A DNA stretch of 7,326 bases from positions 1 to 7,326 of the forward strand of contig JAEURL010000037.1 of assembly GCA_016789165.1 (NCBI GenBank), read 5' to 3'. Shown here in pieces: positions 1 to 6,423 of this stretch; within the stretch, counting starts at the first letter, position 1; every line of letters starts with the position of its first letter. Under the pieces are notes generated by a model that worked only from the letters and a program-made list of their open reading frames with translations, did not search any database and was not told where the DNA came from. The translations under genes were made by a program, and so were the position numbers. This stretch comes from Anaerolineales bacterium (GTDB lineage Bacteria > Chloroflexota > Anaerolineae > Anaerolineales > UBA6663).

Positions 1-2
1 GC

Positions 3-32
3 CCAACCGACGCGGCCCCGCTGCTCACCTGA
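3..32 (+). CDS. Possible C-terminal tail of an upstream gene
   Basis: The first bases can be read as the end of a gene that starts outside the window: nine codons ending in threonine and a TGA at 30-32. Eight of the nine codons end in G or C, as in the neighbouring genes, and the stop lies 12 bases before the next ATG, which fits the tight spacing seen here. A second frame (from base 1) stays open to a TGA at 46-48 that would overlap the next start as ATGA, but its third-base composition is less typical. The stretch is too short to assign a function, and it may not be coding. Confidence 0.3.
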   Translation, partial: PTDAAPLLT

Positions 33-44
33 GACGCCAACGCC

Positions 45-1073
45 ATGAGCCTCAAGCACCGCACCCTCTTCTTCACCGACCGCGGCGCCGCGCATCAGCA
101 ATGGGCGCTGGACGGCGCCCCGCCCGAGCTGGACGTGGTCATGCGCCGGACCCCGAGCCGGGCCGAGATCCTGGCCCTGCTGCCGGAAGCGGAGTTCCTG
201 ATCTCGGAGCGCTCCGGCGTGATCGATGCCGAGCTGATCGCGGCCGGCCCCCGGCTGCGCCTGATCCAGCGCCTGGGCGTGCAGACCTGGGATATCGACC
301 TGGAGGCGGCCCGCCGGGCCGGCCTGCCGGTGTGCGTCCTGCCCATCCAGACCTGCGCCCTGGTGGCCGAGCACGTGGTGATGCAGATGCTCGGGCTGAT
401 CAAGCGCCTGCGCGAGCTGATGGCGGTCTCCGAGGCGGCCGAGCTCGGCGGGCAGACGCCGCGGCGCTGCGATGAGGACCACTTCGCCTACAACTGGTCG
501 GGGCGCGAGAACATCAGCGGGCTGCGCGGCAAGACCGTGAGCATCCTGGGCTTTGGTGAGATCGGCGTAGAGCTGGCCGCCCGCCTGCAGGGCTTCGACT
601 GCGACCTCATCTATCAGAAGCGCAAGCGGCTGCCGCCCGAGGCGGAAGCCCAGCTGCGGATGCGCTACGCGGCCACGCGGGAAGAGGCCGCCGCCCAGAG
701 CGATATCGTGGTGGCGCTCCTGCCGCTCGGCCCGGAGACGGACCAGGTCCTCAGCACGAGCTTCTTCGCACAGCTGAAGCCGGGCGCGCTCTTCATCCAT
801 TCGGGCGGCAGCGGCACCGTGGACGAGGCCGCCCTGGCCGAGGCGCTCCAATCCGGCCGCCTGGGCGGCGCCGCCGTGGACGGCTTCACCTGGGAGCCCG
901 TCCCGCCGGACAACGTCCTGATCGCCCTGGCCCAGGACCGCCGGCGCAACCTGATCCTCACGCCGCACGTGGCGGCCGGCGCGGTGCCCGGCACCGGCAA
1001 GGAGCGGGCCGCCGACTACGTCAATCTCATGGCTGTCCTGGAAGGGCGCGCGCTGCGCTACCGGGTAGCCTAG
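45..1073 (+). CDS. D-2-hydroxyacid dehydrogenase family protein (PGDH/hydroxypyruvate reductase-like)
   Basis: This 342-residue protein has the two-domain layout of D-isomer-specific 2-hydroxyacid dehydrogenases, which interconvert 2-oxoacids and D-2-hydroxyacids using NAD(P)H in the cytosol. The split catalytic domain covers about residues 1-120 and 305-342. The Rossmann domain has a GxGxxG motif at 169-174 (GFGEIG). Just after the second strand come Q191-K-R-K-R195 instead of the usual aspartate, which suggests NADP(H) rather than NAD(H). The family's catalytic Glu (E284, in FTWEP) and His (H308, in TPHVAAG) are present. The catalytic Arg, normally in an N-T-A/S-R-G stretch before VDE, aligns with Gly255 (IHSGGSGTVDE). 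The protein may therefore have altered chemistry or have lost activity. An in-frame stop at 30-32 makes ATG 45 the only ATG start; no clear Shine-Dalgarno is visible. It heads the sugar module. Substrate unknown; glyoxylate, hydroxypyruvate or a sugar acid are possible. Confidence 0.88.
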   Translation: MSLKHRTLFFTDRGAAHQQWALDGAPPELDVVMRRTPSRAEILALLPEAEFLISERSGVIDAELIAAGPRLRLIQRLGVQTWDIDLEAARRAGLPVCVLPIQTCALVAEHVVMQMLGLIKRLRELMAVSEAAELGGQTPRRCDEDHFAYNWSGRENISGLRGKTVSILGFGEIGVELAARLQGFDCDLIYQKRKRLPPEAEAQLRMRYAATREEAAAQSDIVVALLPLGPETDQVLSTSFFAQLKPGALFIHSGGSGTVDEAALAEALQSGRLGGAAVDGFTWEPVPPDNVLIALAQDRRRNLILTPHVAAGAVPGTGKERAADYVNLMAVLEGRALRYRVA

Positions 1074-1096
1074 ATCGCCTCGACAGGAGTGAGCTC

Positions 1097-1894
1097 ATGG
1101 AATACACCGGTTATCTCGACTTCTGGTTCCGGGATCGCCCGATCGTCGAACGGGTGGAGCCGATGGTGCAGCTGGGCCTGCGCCGGCTGGACGTGTGGTT
1201 CTGGCGCCAGCAGCCGATGGCCGCCATCGCGGCCGAGTGCCGCCGCCTCGGCGCGGTGCTCAACTCGGCCTTCGACGACGACATGGGCAACCTGACCGAC
1301 CCCGGTGACAACGAGTTGACCCTGCGCACGTGGAACGAGAGCCTGGAGATGGCCGTGCAGCACGGCGTCGAGCACCTGTTCCTCTTCTCCAATCAGGTGG
1401 ACCTGGTGAACGGCGCCCCCTGGATCCGCCGGCTGTCCTCGAACTACACGCCGGCCGAGCAGTATGCGAACTGCCTGAGGCAGACCGAGCGCATCCTCAA
1501 GCTGGTCGAGCAGACCCCGGTGACCATCTGGGTGGAGGCGCTCAACGAATTCCACATCAAGGGCGGCATCCTGGTCCACAACCATGACCTGGCCGCCGAT
1601 TGGGTCCGCCGCTTCAATCACCCCAAGCTGCGCCTGGTCTTCGACTGCTACCACCAGCAGCGCGACGGGGGCAACCTCATCTGGGGCCTGGAGCAGTACG
1701 CGGGCCTGTATGACGCCGTGCACGTGGGCGACGTGCCCACCCGCCAGGAGCCGGGCACCGGCGAGATCAACTTCCCCAACCTGCACCGCAAGCTGCGTGA
1801 GCTGAAGTACGCCGGCTACGTGGGGCTGGAGTTTTACCCGTCCACCACCGAAGCCGAGGCCCTCGAACGGGTCAAGGCGCTCTTCCCATGCTGA
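1097..1894 (+). CDS. Hydroxypyruvate isomerase-like TIM-barrel sugar isomerase/epimerase
   Basis: This 265-residue protein belongs to the xylose isomerase-like TIM-barrel (AP endonuclease 2) superfamily and most resembles the hydroxypyruvate isomerase (Hyi) branch. Enzymes of this fold use a divalent metal to move a carbonyl within a sugar or hydroxy-oxoacid, or to epimerise a ketose. Likely metal ligands are E147 (WVEALN), D183 (FDCYHQQ), H209 (HVGD) and E245 (GLEFYP). The segment at 209-226, containing DVPTRQEPGTGEINF, matches the Hyi signature closely, and R216 and E223 fit substrate-binding positions. Its length is normal for the family (about 255-270). AGGAG at 1085-1089 lies 7 bases before ATG 1097. 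The gene follows the dehydrogenase by 23 bases and overlaps the aldolase by 7, so coupled translation is likely. Fold and metal site are well supported. The substrate is not: hydroxypyruvate/tartronate semialdehyde or a ketose are both plausible beside a kinase and an aldolase. Confidence 0.88.
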   Translation: MEYTGYLDFWFRDRPIVERVEPMVQLGLRRLDVWFWRQQPMAAIAAECRRLGAVLNSAFDDDMGNLTDPGDNELTLRTWNESLEMAVQHGVEHLFLFSNQVDLVNGAPWIRRLSSNYTPAEQYANCLRQTERILKLVEQTPVTIWVEALNEFHIKGGILVHNHDLAADWVRRFNHPKLRLVFDCYHQQRDGGNLIWGLEQYAGLYDAVHVGDVPTRQEPGTGEINFPNLHRKLRELKYAGYVGLEFYPSTTEAEALERVKALFPC

Positions 1895-2670
1895 CGCGCC
1901 GGCTGAGCCGGATCTTCAAACCGGATGGCCGCGCCCTGATAGTGGCCCTGGATCACGGCCTCACCGAGGGGCCGGCCCGCGGCCTGGAGACGCCCGGCGC
2001 CATAATCGCGGCGGTGGCCGCCGGCGGCGCCGACGCCGTCCTGACCACCTATGGCACGGCCCGGCGCTTTGCCCGCGAGCTGGCGCCGCTCGGCCTGATT
2101 GTGCGCCTGGACGGCGGCACCACCACCCTCGGGCGCATGCAGCCGAGCGGCCCTTTCTTCACCGTCGCCGATGCCCTGCGGATCGGCGTGGATGCGGTGG
2201 TGGTCTCGGCCTTCCCCGGCACGCCGCAGGAGGAGGCCAGCCTGCACGCGCTCGCGGCGGCGGCGGCCGAGGCGCATCATTGGGGCCTGCCCGTGCTGGG
2301 CGAGATGCAGCCGGGCGGCTTTGACGCCCCGCCGGAGGCGCGCACGGTGGAGGCGGTGGCGGTGGCGGCGCGGGTGGGCGCGGAGCTGGGCGCCGATTGG
2401 GTCAAGGTCCCATACGCGGCCGGCTTCGAGCGGGTGACGGCTACCTGCTACGTGCCGGCCGTGATCCTGGGCGGGGCGCGCTCGGGCGATCCGCGCGCGC
2501 TGCTGGAGAACATCGCCCAGGCGCTGGCGGCCGGCGCGGCCGGCGTCGCCATCGGCCGCAACATCTTCCAGGCCGAGCGGCCGGCGGCGATGACGGCGGC
2601 CGTGGCCGCGCTCGTCCACGGCGGCGCCACGGTTGACGACGCCTTGCGCCTTCTGGAGCGCGGCGCCTGA
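1888..2670 (+). CDS. Class I aldolase, DeoC/LsrF/FbaB family
   Basis: This 260-residue single-domain TIM barrel belongs to the DeoC/LacD/DhnA group of Schiff-base aldolases, which includes archaeal-type fructose-bisphosphate aldolase, ADH synthase and LsrF. Visible signatures are LDHG at 21-24, DGGTTTLG at 75-82, the likely Schiff-base lysine K173 in DWVKVPY, PAVILGG at 190-196 and the phosphate-binding GRNIFQ at 223-228. The enzyme should cleave or form a C-C bond in a phosphorylated ketose, giving a phosphorylated fragment and an aldehyde. Members of this group differ widely in substrate, so the product cannot be named. The start ATG lies inside the end of the isomerase gene (7-base overlap), with only a weak AAGG 10 bases upstream, which points to translational coupling. 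The following gene, 20 bases on, is an FGGY kinase. The aldolase plus FGGY kinase pair recalls LsrF/LsrK of autoinducer-2 use, but no other lsr gene is present, so that function is not claimed. Confidence 0.9.
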   Translation: MLTRRLSRIFKPDGRALIVALDHGLTEGPARGLETPGAIIAAVAAGGADAVLTTYGTARRFARELAPLGLIVRLDGGTTTLGRMQPSGPFFTVADALRIGVDAVVVSAFPGTPQEEASLHALAAAAAEAHHWGLPVLGEMQPGGFDAPPEARTVEAVAVAARVGAELGADWVKVPYAAGFERVTATCYVPAVILGGARSGDPRALLENIAQALAAGAAGVAIGRNIFQAERPAAMTAAVAALVHGGATVDDALRLLERGA

Positions 2671-2690
2671 CCCGCGCCGCTGGAGCCCAC

Positions 2691-4202
2691 ATGCCCGACG
2701 CCATCCTGGGTCTCGATATCGGGACCTCCGCCACCAAAGCACTGTTGCTGGGTCTGGACGGGCGGGAGCTCGCCACCGCCAGCCAGGCCTACCCCTTCCT
2801 CACCCCTCAGCCCGGCTGGGTGGAGCAGGACCCCGAGGCGGTCTGGCAGGCCCTGCTCCTGGTCCTGCGCGAGATCGCGGAGCGGGCCGCGGCCGGCGGC
2901 CACCGGATTTTGGGGCTGGCCCTGGCGGCTCAGTCCGGGTCCGTCATCCTCGCCGACGCCGCTGGCCAGCCCGTGTATCCCATGATCACCTGGCTGGACA
3001 CGCGCAGCCAGGATTTGATGACGGAGTGGGGGGCCGATGGGACGGCCGCGACCATCCGCCGCCTGAGCGGCTGGTATCCCTTCGCCGGCCTGCCGCTGCC
3101 GTCCATCGGCTGGCTGCGCCGGCACCGTCCGGACGTGCACGCCGCCGCCCGCCGTTTCATGGGCGTGGCCGATTTCCTCATCCAGCGTCTGACGGGCCGC
3201 TTCGCCACCGACACGTCGGCGGCCTCCGAACTGCTGCTGGTGGATGTGCGCACCGGCCAGTGGAATGAGGCCCTGTGCGCCATCGGCGGGGTGGACCCGG
3301 CCGGGCAGTCGGCCATCTATCCGCCGGGCAGCGTGATCGGGGCGGTCACGCCCGAGGCGGCGGCGCTGACCGGCCTGCCGGCCGGGACGCCCGTGGTGGC
3401 CGGCGGCAACGACCAGCCCTGCGCCGGGCTGGCGATGGGCCTGACGGAGCCGGGGCGCCTGATGCTCTCCACCGGCACGGCCTGGGTGATGATGAGCGCC
3501 GTGACCTCGCCGACGCCGGCCGGCATCCCGAGCTGGGTCAACGTCTACTGGCACGCCGTGCCGGAGCGCTGGCTGCAGGGCCAGCTGGTGGGCGGGTTCG
3601 GGGCCACGCTGGAGTGGTGGCTGCGCCAGCTCTGGCCGGCCGCCGCCAGTGAGCCGGCGCGCGCCTATGCCGAACTCAACGAGGCGGTGCGCGCCAGCCC
3701 GCCCGGCAGCCAGGGTCTGCTGTTCGTCTCGCTCAGCGGCCCTTCGCAGGTGGCGGGGGCCGCGCCCGGCGGCGCCTTTCTGGGCCTGGGGCTCAGCCAC
3801 ACCCGCGCGGACCTGAGCCGCGCGGTGCTGGAGGGCTGCGCCTACGAAGTGCGCTGGGCGCTGGACGAACTGCGCGCGGCCGGCATTCCGGTCGCCGAGG
3901 TGTGGCTGGCCGGCGGGGCCACGCGCAGCCCGGTCTGGCCGCAGATCCTGGCCGATGTGGCCGGCGTGCCCGTGGTGGTGGCCGGCGAGGCCGATTGGGC
4001 CGCGTTGGGCGGCGCGGTTCTGGCCGGCTGGGGGGTGCGCGCTTTTCCCAGCCTGGAAGCCGCCCTCGAACGCCTGCAGCCCGCCGTGGCGCGCGTCCAG
4101 CCGGACCCGGCCCTGGCTGACCTGTATCGGGAACGTCTCGCCGAGTACCAGCACTTGGCGCGGGCCCTCCATCTGGCCCGTGCCGAGCGGCGCGGGCGGT
4201 GA
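2691..4202 (+). CDS. FGGY-family carbohydrate kinase (xylulokinase-like)
   Basis: This 503-residue protein has the full length and two-lobed ASKHA fold of FGGY kinases, which transfer the ATP gamma-phosphate to a sugar or polyol. The first phosphate-binding motif is LDIGTSATK at 8-16, with D9. PGWVEQDPEAVW at 41-52 and ITWLDTRS at 99-106 are the usual N-lobe substrate-side signatures. D241 in GGNDQ is the likely catalytic base. STGTAW at 260-265 and AGGATRSPVWPQ at 407-418 are the C-lobe nucleotide-binding motifs. All key residues look intact, so an active kinase is expected. Overall pattern is nearest to xylulokinase-like members, but FGGY specificity (xylulose, ribulose, erythritol, AI-2, glycerol and others) cannot be read reliably from motifs. 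GGAG at 2682-2685 precedes the start. It probably makes the phosphorylated ketose cleaved by the aldolase upstream. Confidence 0.93.
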   Translation: MPDAILGLDIGTSATKALLLGLDGRELATASQAYPFLTPQPGWVEQDPEAVWQALLLVLREIAERAAAGGHRILGLALAAQSGSVILADAAGQPVYPMITWLDTRSQDLMTEWGADGTAATIRRLSGWYPFAGLPLPSIGWLRRHRPDVHAAARRFMGVADFLIQRLTGRFATDTSAASELLLVDVRTGQWNEALCAIGGVDPAGQSAIYPPGSVIGAVTPEAAALTGLPAGTPVVAGGNDQPCAGLAMGLTEPGRLMLSTGTAWVMMSAVTSPTPAGIPSWVNVYWHAVPERWLQGQLVGGFGATLEWWLRQLWPAAASEPARAYAELNEAVRASPPGSQGLLFVSLSGPSQVAGAAPGGAFLGLGLSHTRADLSRAVLEGCAYEVRWALDELRAAGIPVAEVWLAGGATRSPVWPQILADVAGVPVVVAGEADWAALGGAVLAGWGVRAFPSLEAALERLQPAVARVQPDPALADLYRERLAEYQHLARALHLARAERRGR

Positions 4203-4219
4203 GCGTCAACAACTTATTT

Positions 4220-4224
4220 GGGAG
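4220..4224 (+). promoter_or_regulatory. Ribosome binding site that fixes the Mch start
   Basis: GGGAG lies 9 bases before ATG 4234. The reading frame is open upstream as far as 3955, inside the kinase gene, so this site and the homology decide the start. The 13 bases just before it (4207-4219, caacaacttattt) are strikingly AT-rich for this region and would leave the site unpaired. They could also be part of a weak internal promoter, but no convincing -35/-10 pair is visible. Confidence 0.65.
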
Positions 4225-4233
4225 TCGATCAGC

Positions 4234-5205
4234 ATGGACAACTACAGCGTGAACCGGGCGGCCGTGGCCATGATCCGCGAGACCATCGAGCGCGCCGAGG
4301 CGCTCTCGATCCGGGTGGCGAAATCCGCCTGCGGGGCGACCCTGGTGGACATGGGCCTGGAGTGCCCGGGGAGCTGGGAGGCGGCGCGCGTCTTTGTGGA
4401 GGCCGGCCTGGGCGGGCTGGGGCGGGCGGCCTTTGGCAAGTTCGCGCTGGGGGCGCGCACCCTGCCGTCCATCGAAGTGTGGGTGGATCACCCGGTGCTG
4501 GCCACGGTGGCGTCGCAGGCCGGCGACTGGAAGCTGGGCGACGGCGAGTTTGCGCCGATCGGCTCGGGGCCGGCGCGGGCGATCGCGCACAAGGACCAGT
4601 GGTCGACCCGCGCCAACTACACCGATCGGGCCGACGCGGTGGTGATCCAGTTGCAGACCACGCGGACGCCGAGCGACGAGGTGTGCCGCTACGTGGCCGA
4701 GGCCTGCCAGGTGCGGCCCGAGAACGTCTACGTGGTGTACGCGCCGACCGGCTGCATCGTGGGCTCGGTGCAGGTGGCCTCGCGCACGGTGGAGCAGGTG
4801 ATGGTGAAGCTGCTGGTGCACGAGTACGACATCCACACCATCCGCTACGGCTGGGGCGTGGCGCCGGTGGCGCCGATCTCACCGGACGAAGGCGAGGCGA
4901 TGGGGCGGGTGAACGACTGCCTGATCTACGGGGGCACGACCATGCTCTACGCGGACGGCGACGACGGGGCGATTGAGGCCGCCGTGGCGCGGCTGTGCTT
5001 CGACGTGCACGCCGGCGATCTGTGGGGGCTGCCGTTCGCGCGGATCTTCGAGAAGTTTGGGCGCAACTGGTTCCAGGTGCCGCACCTGGTGGATTCGCCG
5101 GCGCACGTGCTGATCAACAATCTGCGCTCGGGGCGGACGTTTGTGGGCGGGCAGATCAACTTCGACGTGCTGCAGCGGTCGCTGCTGGGCGCGGCGGCGG
5201 CTTGA
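4234..5205 (+). CDS. mch: Methenyltetrahydromethanopterin cyclohydrolase (Mch)
   Basis: This enzyme (EC 3.5.4.27) hydrolyses 5,10-methenyl-H4MPT to formyl-H4MPT, a cytosolic step of methanogenesis and of the H4MPT formaldehyde-oxidation route in methylotrophs. The 323-residue product matches the family's usual length (about 315-325) from end to end. Signatures are MGLECPGSWEA at 40-50, IGSGPARA at 109-116, APTGCIVGSVQV at 170-181, GWGVAPVAP at 206-214, EGEAMGRVNDCLIYGG at 219-234 and GGQINFDVL at 305-313. R184 and E187 in SRTVEQ align with the Arg and Glu assigned catalytic roles in the archaeal (Archaeoglobus) enzyme, so activity is likely. The start at 4234 is chosen by its GGGAG site and by homology. 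The gene begins 31 bases after the kinase stop. Other H4MPT-pathway genes (fae, mtd, fhc/fmd, cofactor synthesis) are not in the window, so the native carrier is inferred from family only. Confidence 0.95.
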   Translation: MDNYSVNRAAVAMIRETIERAEALSIRVAKSACGATLVDMGLECPGSWEAARVFVEAGLGGLGRAAFGKFALGARTLPSIEVWVDHPVLATVASQAGDWKLGDGEFAPIGSGPARAIAHKDQWSTRANYTDRADAVVIQLQTTRTPSDEVCRYVAEACQVRPENVYVVYAPTGCIVGSVQVASRTVEQVMVKLLVHEYDIHTIRYGWGVAPVAPISPDEGEAMGRVNDCLIYGGTTMLYADGDDGAIEAAVARLCFDVHAGDLWGLPFARIFEKFGRNWFQVPHLVDSPAHVLINNLRSGRTFVGGQINFDVLQRSLLGAAAA

Positions 5206-5209
5206 GGGG
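5204..5209 (+). promoter_or_regulatory. Ribosome binding site of the FAD oxidoreductase gene
   Basis: GAGGGG overlaps the Mch stop codon (TGA 5203-5205) and stands 6 bases before ATG 5216. The frame is open back to 5141, but an earlier start would add an arginine- and cysteine-rich leader in front of the FAD-binding strand. The site therefore favours 5216 and ties translation of the two genes together. Confidence 0.6.
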
Positions 5210-5215
5210 CGGGCG

Positions 5216-6388
5216 ATGGCCGAGACCTATGACGTCATCGTGGTGGGCGGCGGGGTGACGGGGGCCAGCCTGGCCTACCATCTGGCGCGGCGGGGGCTGG
5301 GGCGGATCCTGATCCTGGAGCGGGAGACGCTGTGCGCGGGCAGCACGGGGGTGTCGGTGGCGAGCATCGACCTGCTGGCCCATCACGCCACGGCGGCCGA
5401 GCTGCAGCTGCGCAGCCTGCGCGCCTTCCAGCACTCGCATGAGCTGTATGGCGACGAGTGCGGGTGGGTGGAGACGGGCATGGCGCTGCTGGTGGCGCCA
5501 GCGGCGGCTGACGGGCTGCGGGCGGTGGCGGCGACGGTGCGGGCGGCGGGCGGCCGGATGGACCTGCTCAGCCCGGGGGAGTTCCAGGCCGTGGAGCCGG
5601 CCTGCGTGGCGGACGACGCGGCCGTGGTCTCGTGGGCGCCGGAGGGCGGGTACGTGGACCCGGTGCTGCTGACCAACACGCTGGTGAACGCCGCGCGGCG
5701 GCTGGGGGTGCCGCTGCGCCAGGGCGATCCGGCGCGGACGCTGGAGCAGGCCGGCGGGCGCGTCACGGGGCTGCGGACGGGCGCGGGGACGCTCGCGGCG
5801 GGGGCGGTGGTGGTAGCCACCGGGCCGTGGACCACGCGGTTCCTGCGGGCCAGCGGCCTGGAGGTGCCGCTGCGCCCGAACCGGCACTCGGTGGCGGTGC
5901 TGGCCGGGCCGGCGGCGGCCTCGCCGCGCATCAGTTTTCTGGATGGGCTGAACCTGATCTACGCGCGGCCAGAGAGCGGGGGGCTGCTGCTCTGCGGCTC
6001 GCTGGACGAGGCGATCGGGAACGACTGGGTGGAAGTAGAGGACGGGTGCCCGGTGCCGGCGCAGGACTATGGTTATTGGGTGGCGGAGCGCATGATCGCG
6101 CGCTGCCCGGGGCTGGAGCAGGGCGAGCTGCGCAAGGGCTGGAGCGGGCTGGTGACGATGTCGCCGGACCTGCAGCCGCTGCTGGGGGCCTTGCCGCTGG
6201 CCGGGCTGTATTGCGCGGCGGGCTTCAGCGGCCAGGGCATGAAGATCGCGCCGGCGGTGGGCGAGGTGATGGCCGACCTGATCGCCGGCGACGCGGCGGC
6301 GGCCGCGCTCCTGCAGCCGCTGCGGCCGGCCCGCTTCGCCGAAGGCGCGCCGGTGCCCACGGCCAAGCTCTTCGGCACGCTCGGTTAA
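5216..6388 (+). CDS. DAO-family FAD-dependent oxidoreductase (sarcosine oxidase/SoxB-like)
   Basis: This 390-residue flavoprotein belongs to the D-amino-acid oxidase fold family, which oxidises amino acids or N-methyl amines such as sarcosine, dimethylglycine, glycine or proline. The FAD Rossmann motif VVGGGVTGASLAYHLA is at 9-24, with acidic E35 ending the second strand (LILERE) for the ribose. AGSTGVSVASI at 41-51 is the usual flavin-contacting loop. The C-terminal half has KGWSGLVTMSPDLQPLLG at 307-324 and GFSGQGMKIAPAVGE at 336-350, which strongly recall the SoxB/dimethylglycine dehydrogenase branch. Neither the His used for covalent FAD in dimethylglycine dehydrogenase-type loops nor the Cys used in monomeric sarcosine oxidase is at its expected place, so FAD is probably bound non-covalently. 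There is no folate-binding GcvT domain and no signal peptide. Being placed between Mch and an FTCD-like gene, it may generate a C1 unit from an N-methyl substrate; this is inference. Glycine or D-amino-acid oxidation is an alternative. Confidence 0.88.
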   Translation: MAETYDVIVVGGGVTGASLAYHLARRGLGRILILERETLCAGSTGVSVASIDLLAHHATAAELQLRSLRAFQHSHELYGDECGWVETGMALLVAPAAADGLRAVAATVRAAGGRMDLLSPGEFQAVEPACVADDAAVVSWAPEGGYVDPVLLTNTLVNAARRLGVPLRQGDPARTLEQAGGRVTGLRTGAGTLAAGAVVVATGPWTTRFLRASGLEVPLRPNRHSVAVLAGPAAASPRISFLDGLNLIYARPESGGLLLCGSLDEAIGNDWVEVEDGCPVPAQDYGYWVAERMIARCPGLEQGELRKGWSGLVTMSPDLQPLLGALPLAGLYCAAGFSGQGMKIAPAVGEVMADLIAGDAAAAALLQPLRPARFAEGAPVPTAKLFGTLG

Positions 6389-6411
6389 CGCCGCGCCAGC
6401 TACGTCTGATT

Positions 6412-6416
6412 GGGAG
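6412..6416 (+). promoter_or_regulatory. Ribosome binding site that fixes the FTCD-like start
   Basis: GGGAG lies 7 bases before ATG 6424. The frame is open upstream to 5632 across the FAD gene, giving a false 444-residue reading; this site, together with the family N-terminus, supports the short 180-residue product. Confidence 0.6.
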
Positions 6417-6423
6417 ACCGGCG

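Noticed and set aside
2347..2372. GGTGGC/GCGGTG-like short tandem repeat in the aldolase gene
   Set aside because: It encodes a normal Ala/Val-rich helix of the barrel and is explained by codon bias, not by a repeat element.
2448..4172. 574-codon open frame on the minus strand opposite the kinase and aldolase
   Set aside because: It has no recognisable motifs, is rich in Arg, Gly, Ala, Pro and His, and mirrors genuine plus-strand genes. Long antisense frames are expected at about 70% GC.
1888..4202. Assignment of the aldolase and kinase as LsrF and LsrK of autoinducer-2 catabolism
   Set aside because: Only broad family similarity supports it. No lsrG, lsrR or transporter gene is present, and the neighbouring genes do not fit AI-2 use.
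3955..5205. Longer 416-residue version of Mch starting inside the kinase gene
   Set aside because: The added 93 residues match no Mch N-terminus and overlap the kinase's conserved C-lobe. ATG 4234 has a ribosome site and gives the normal family length.
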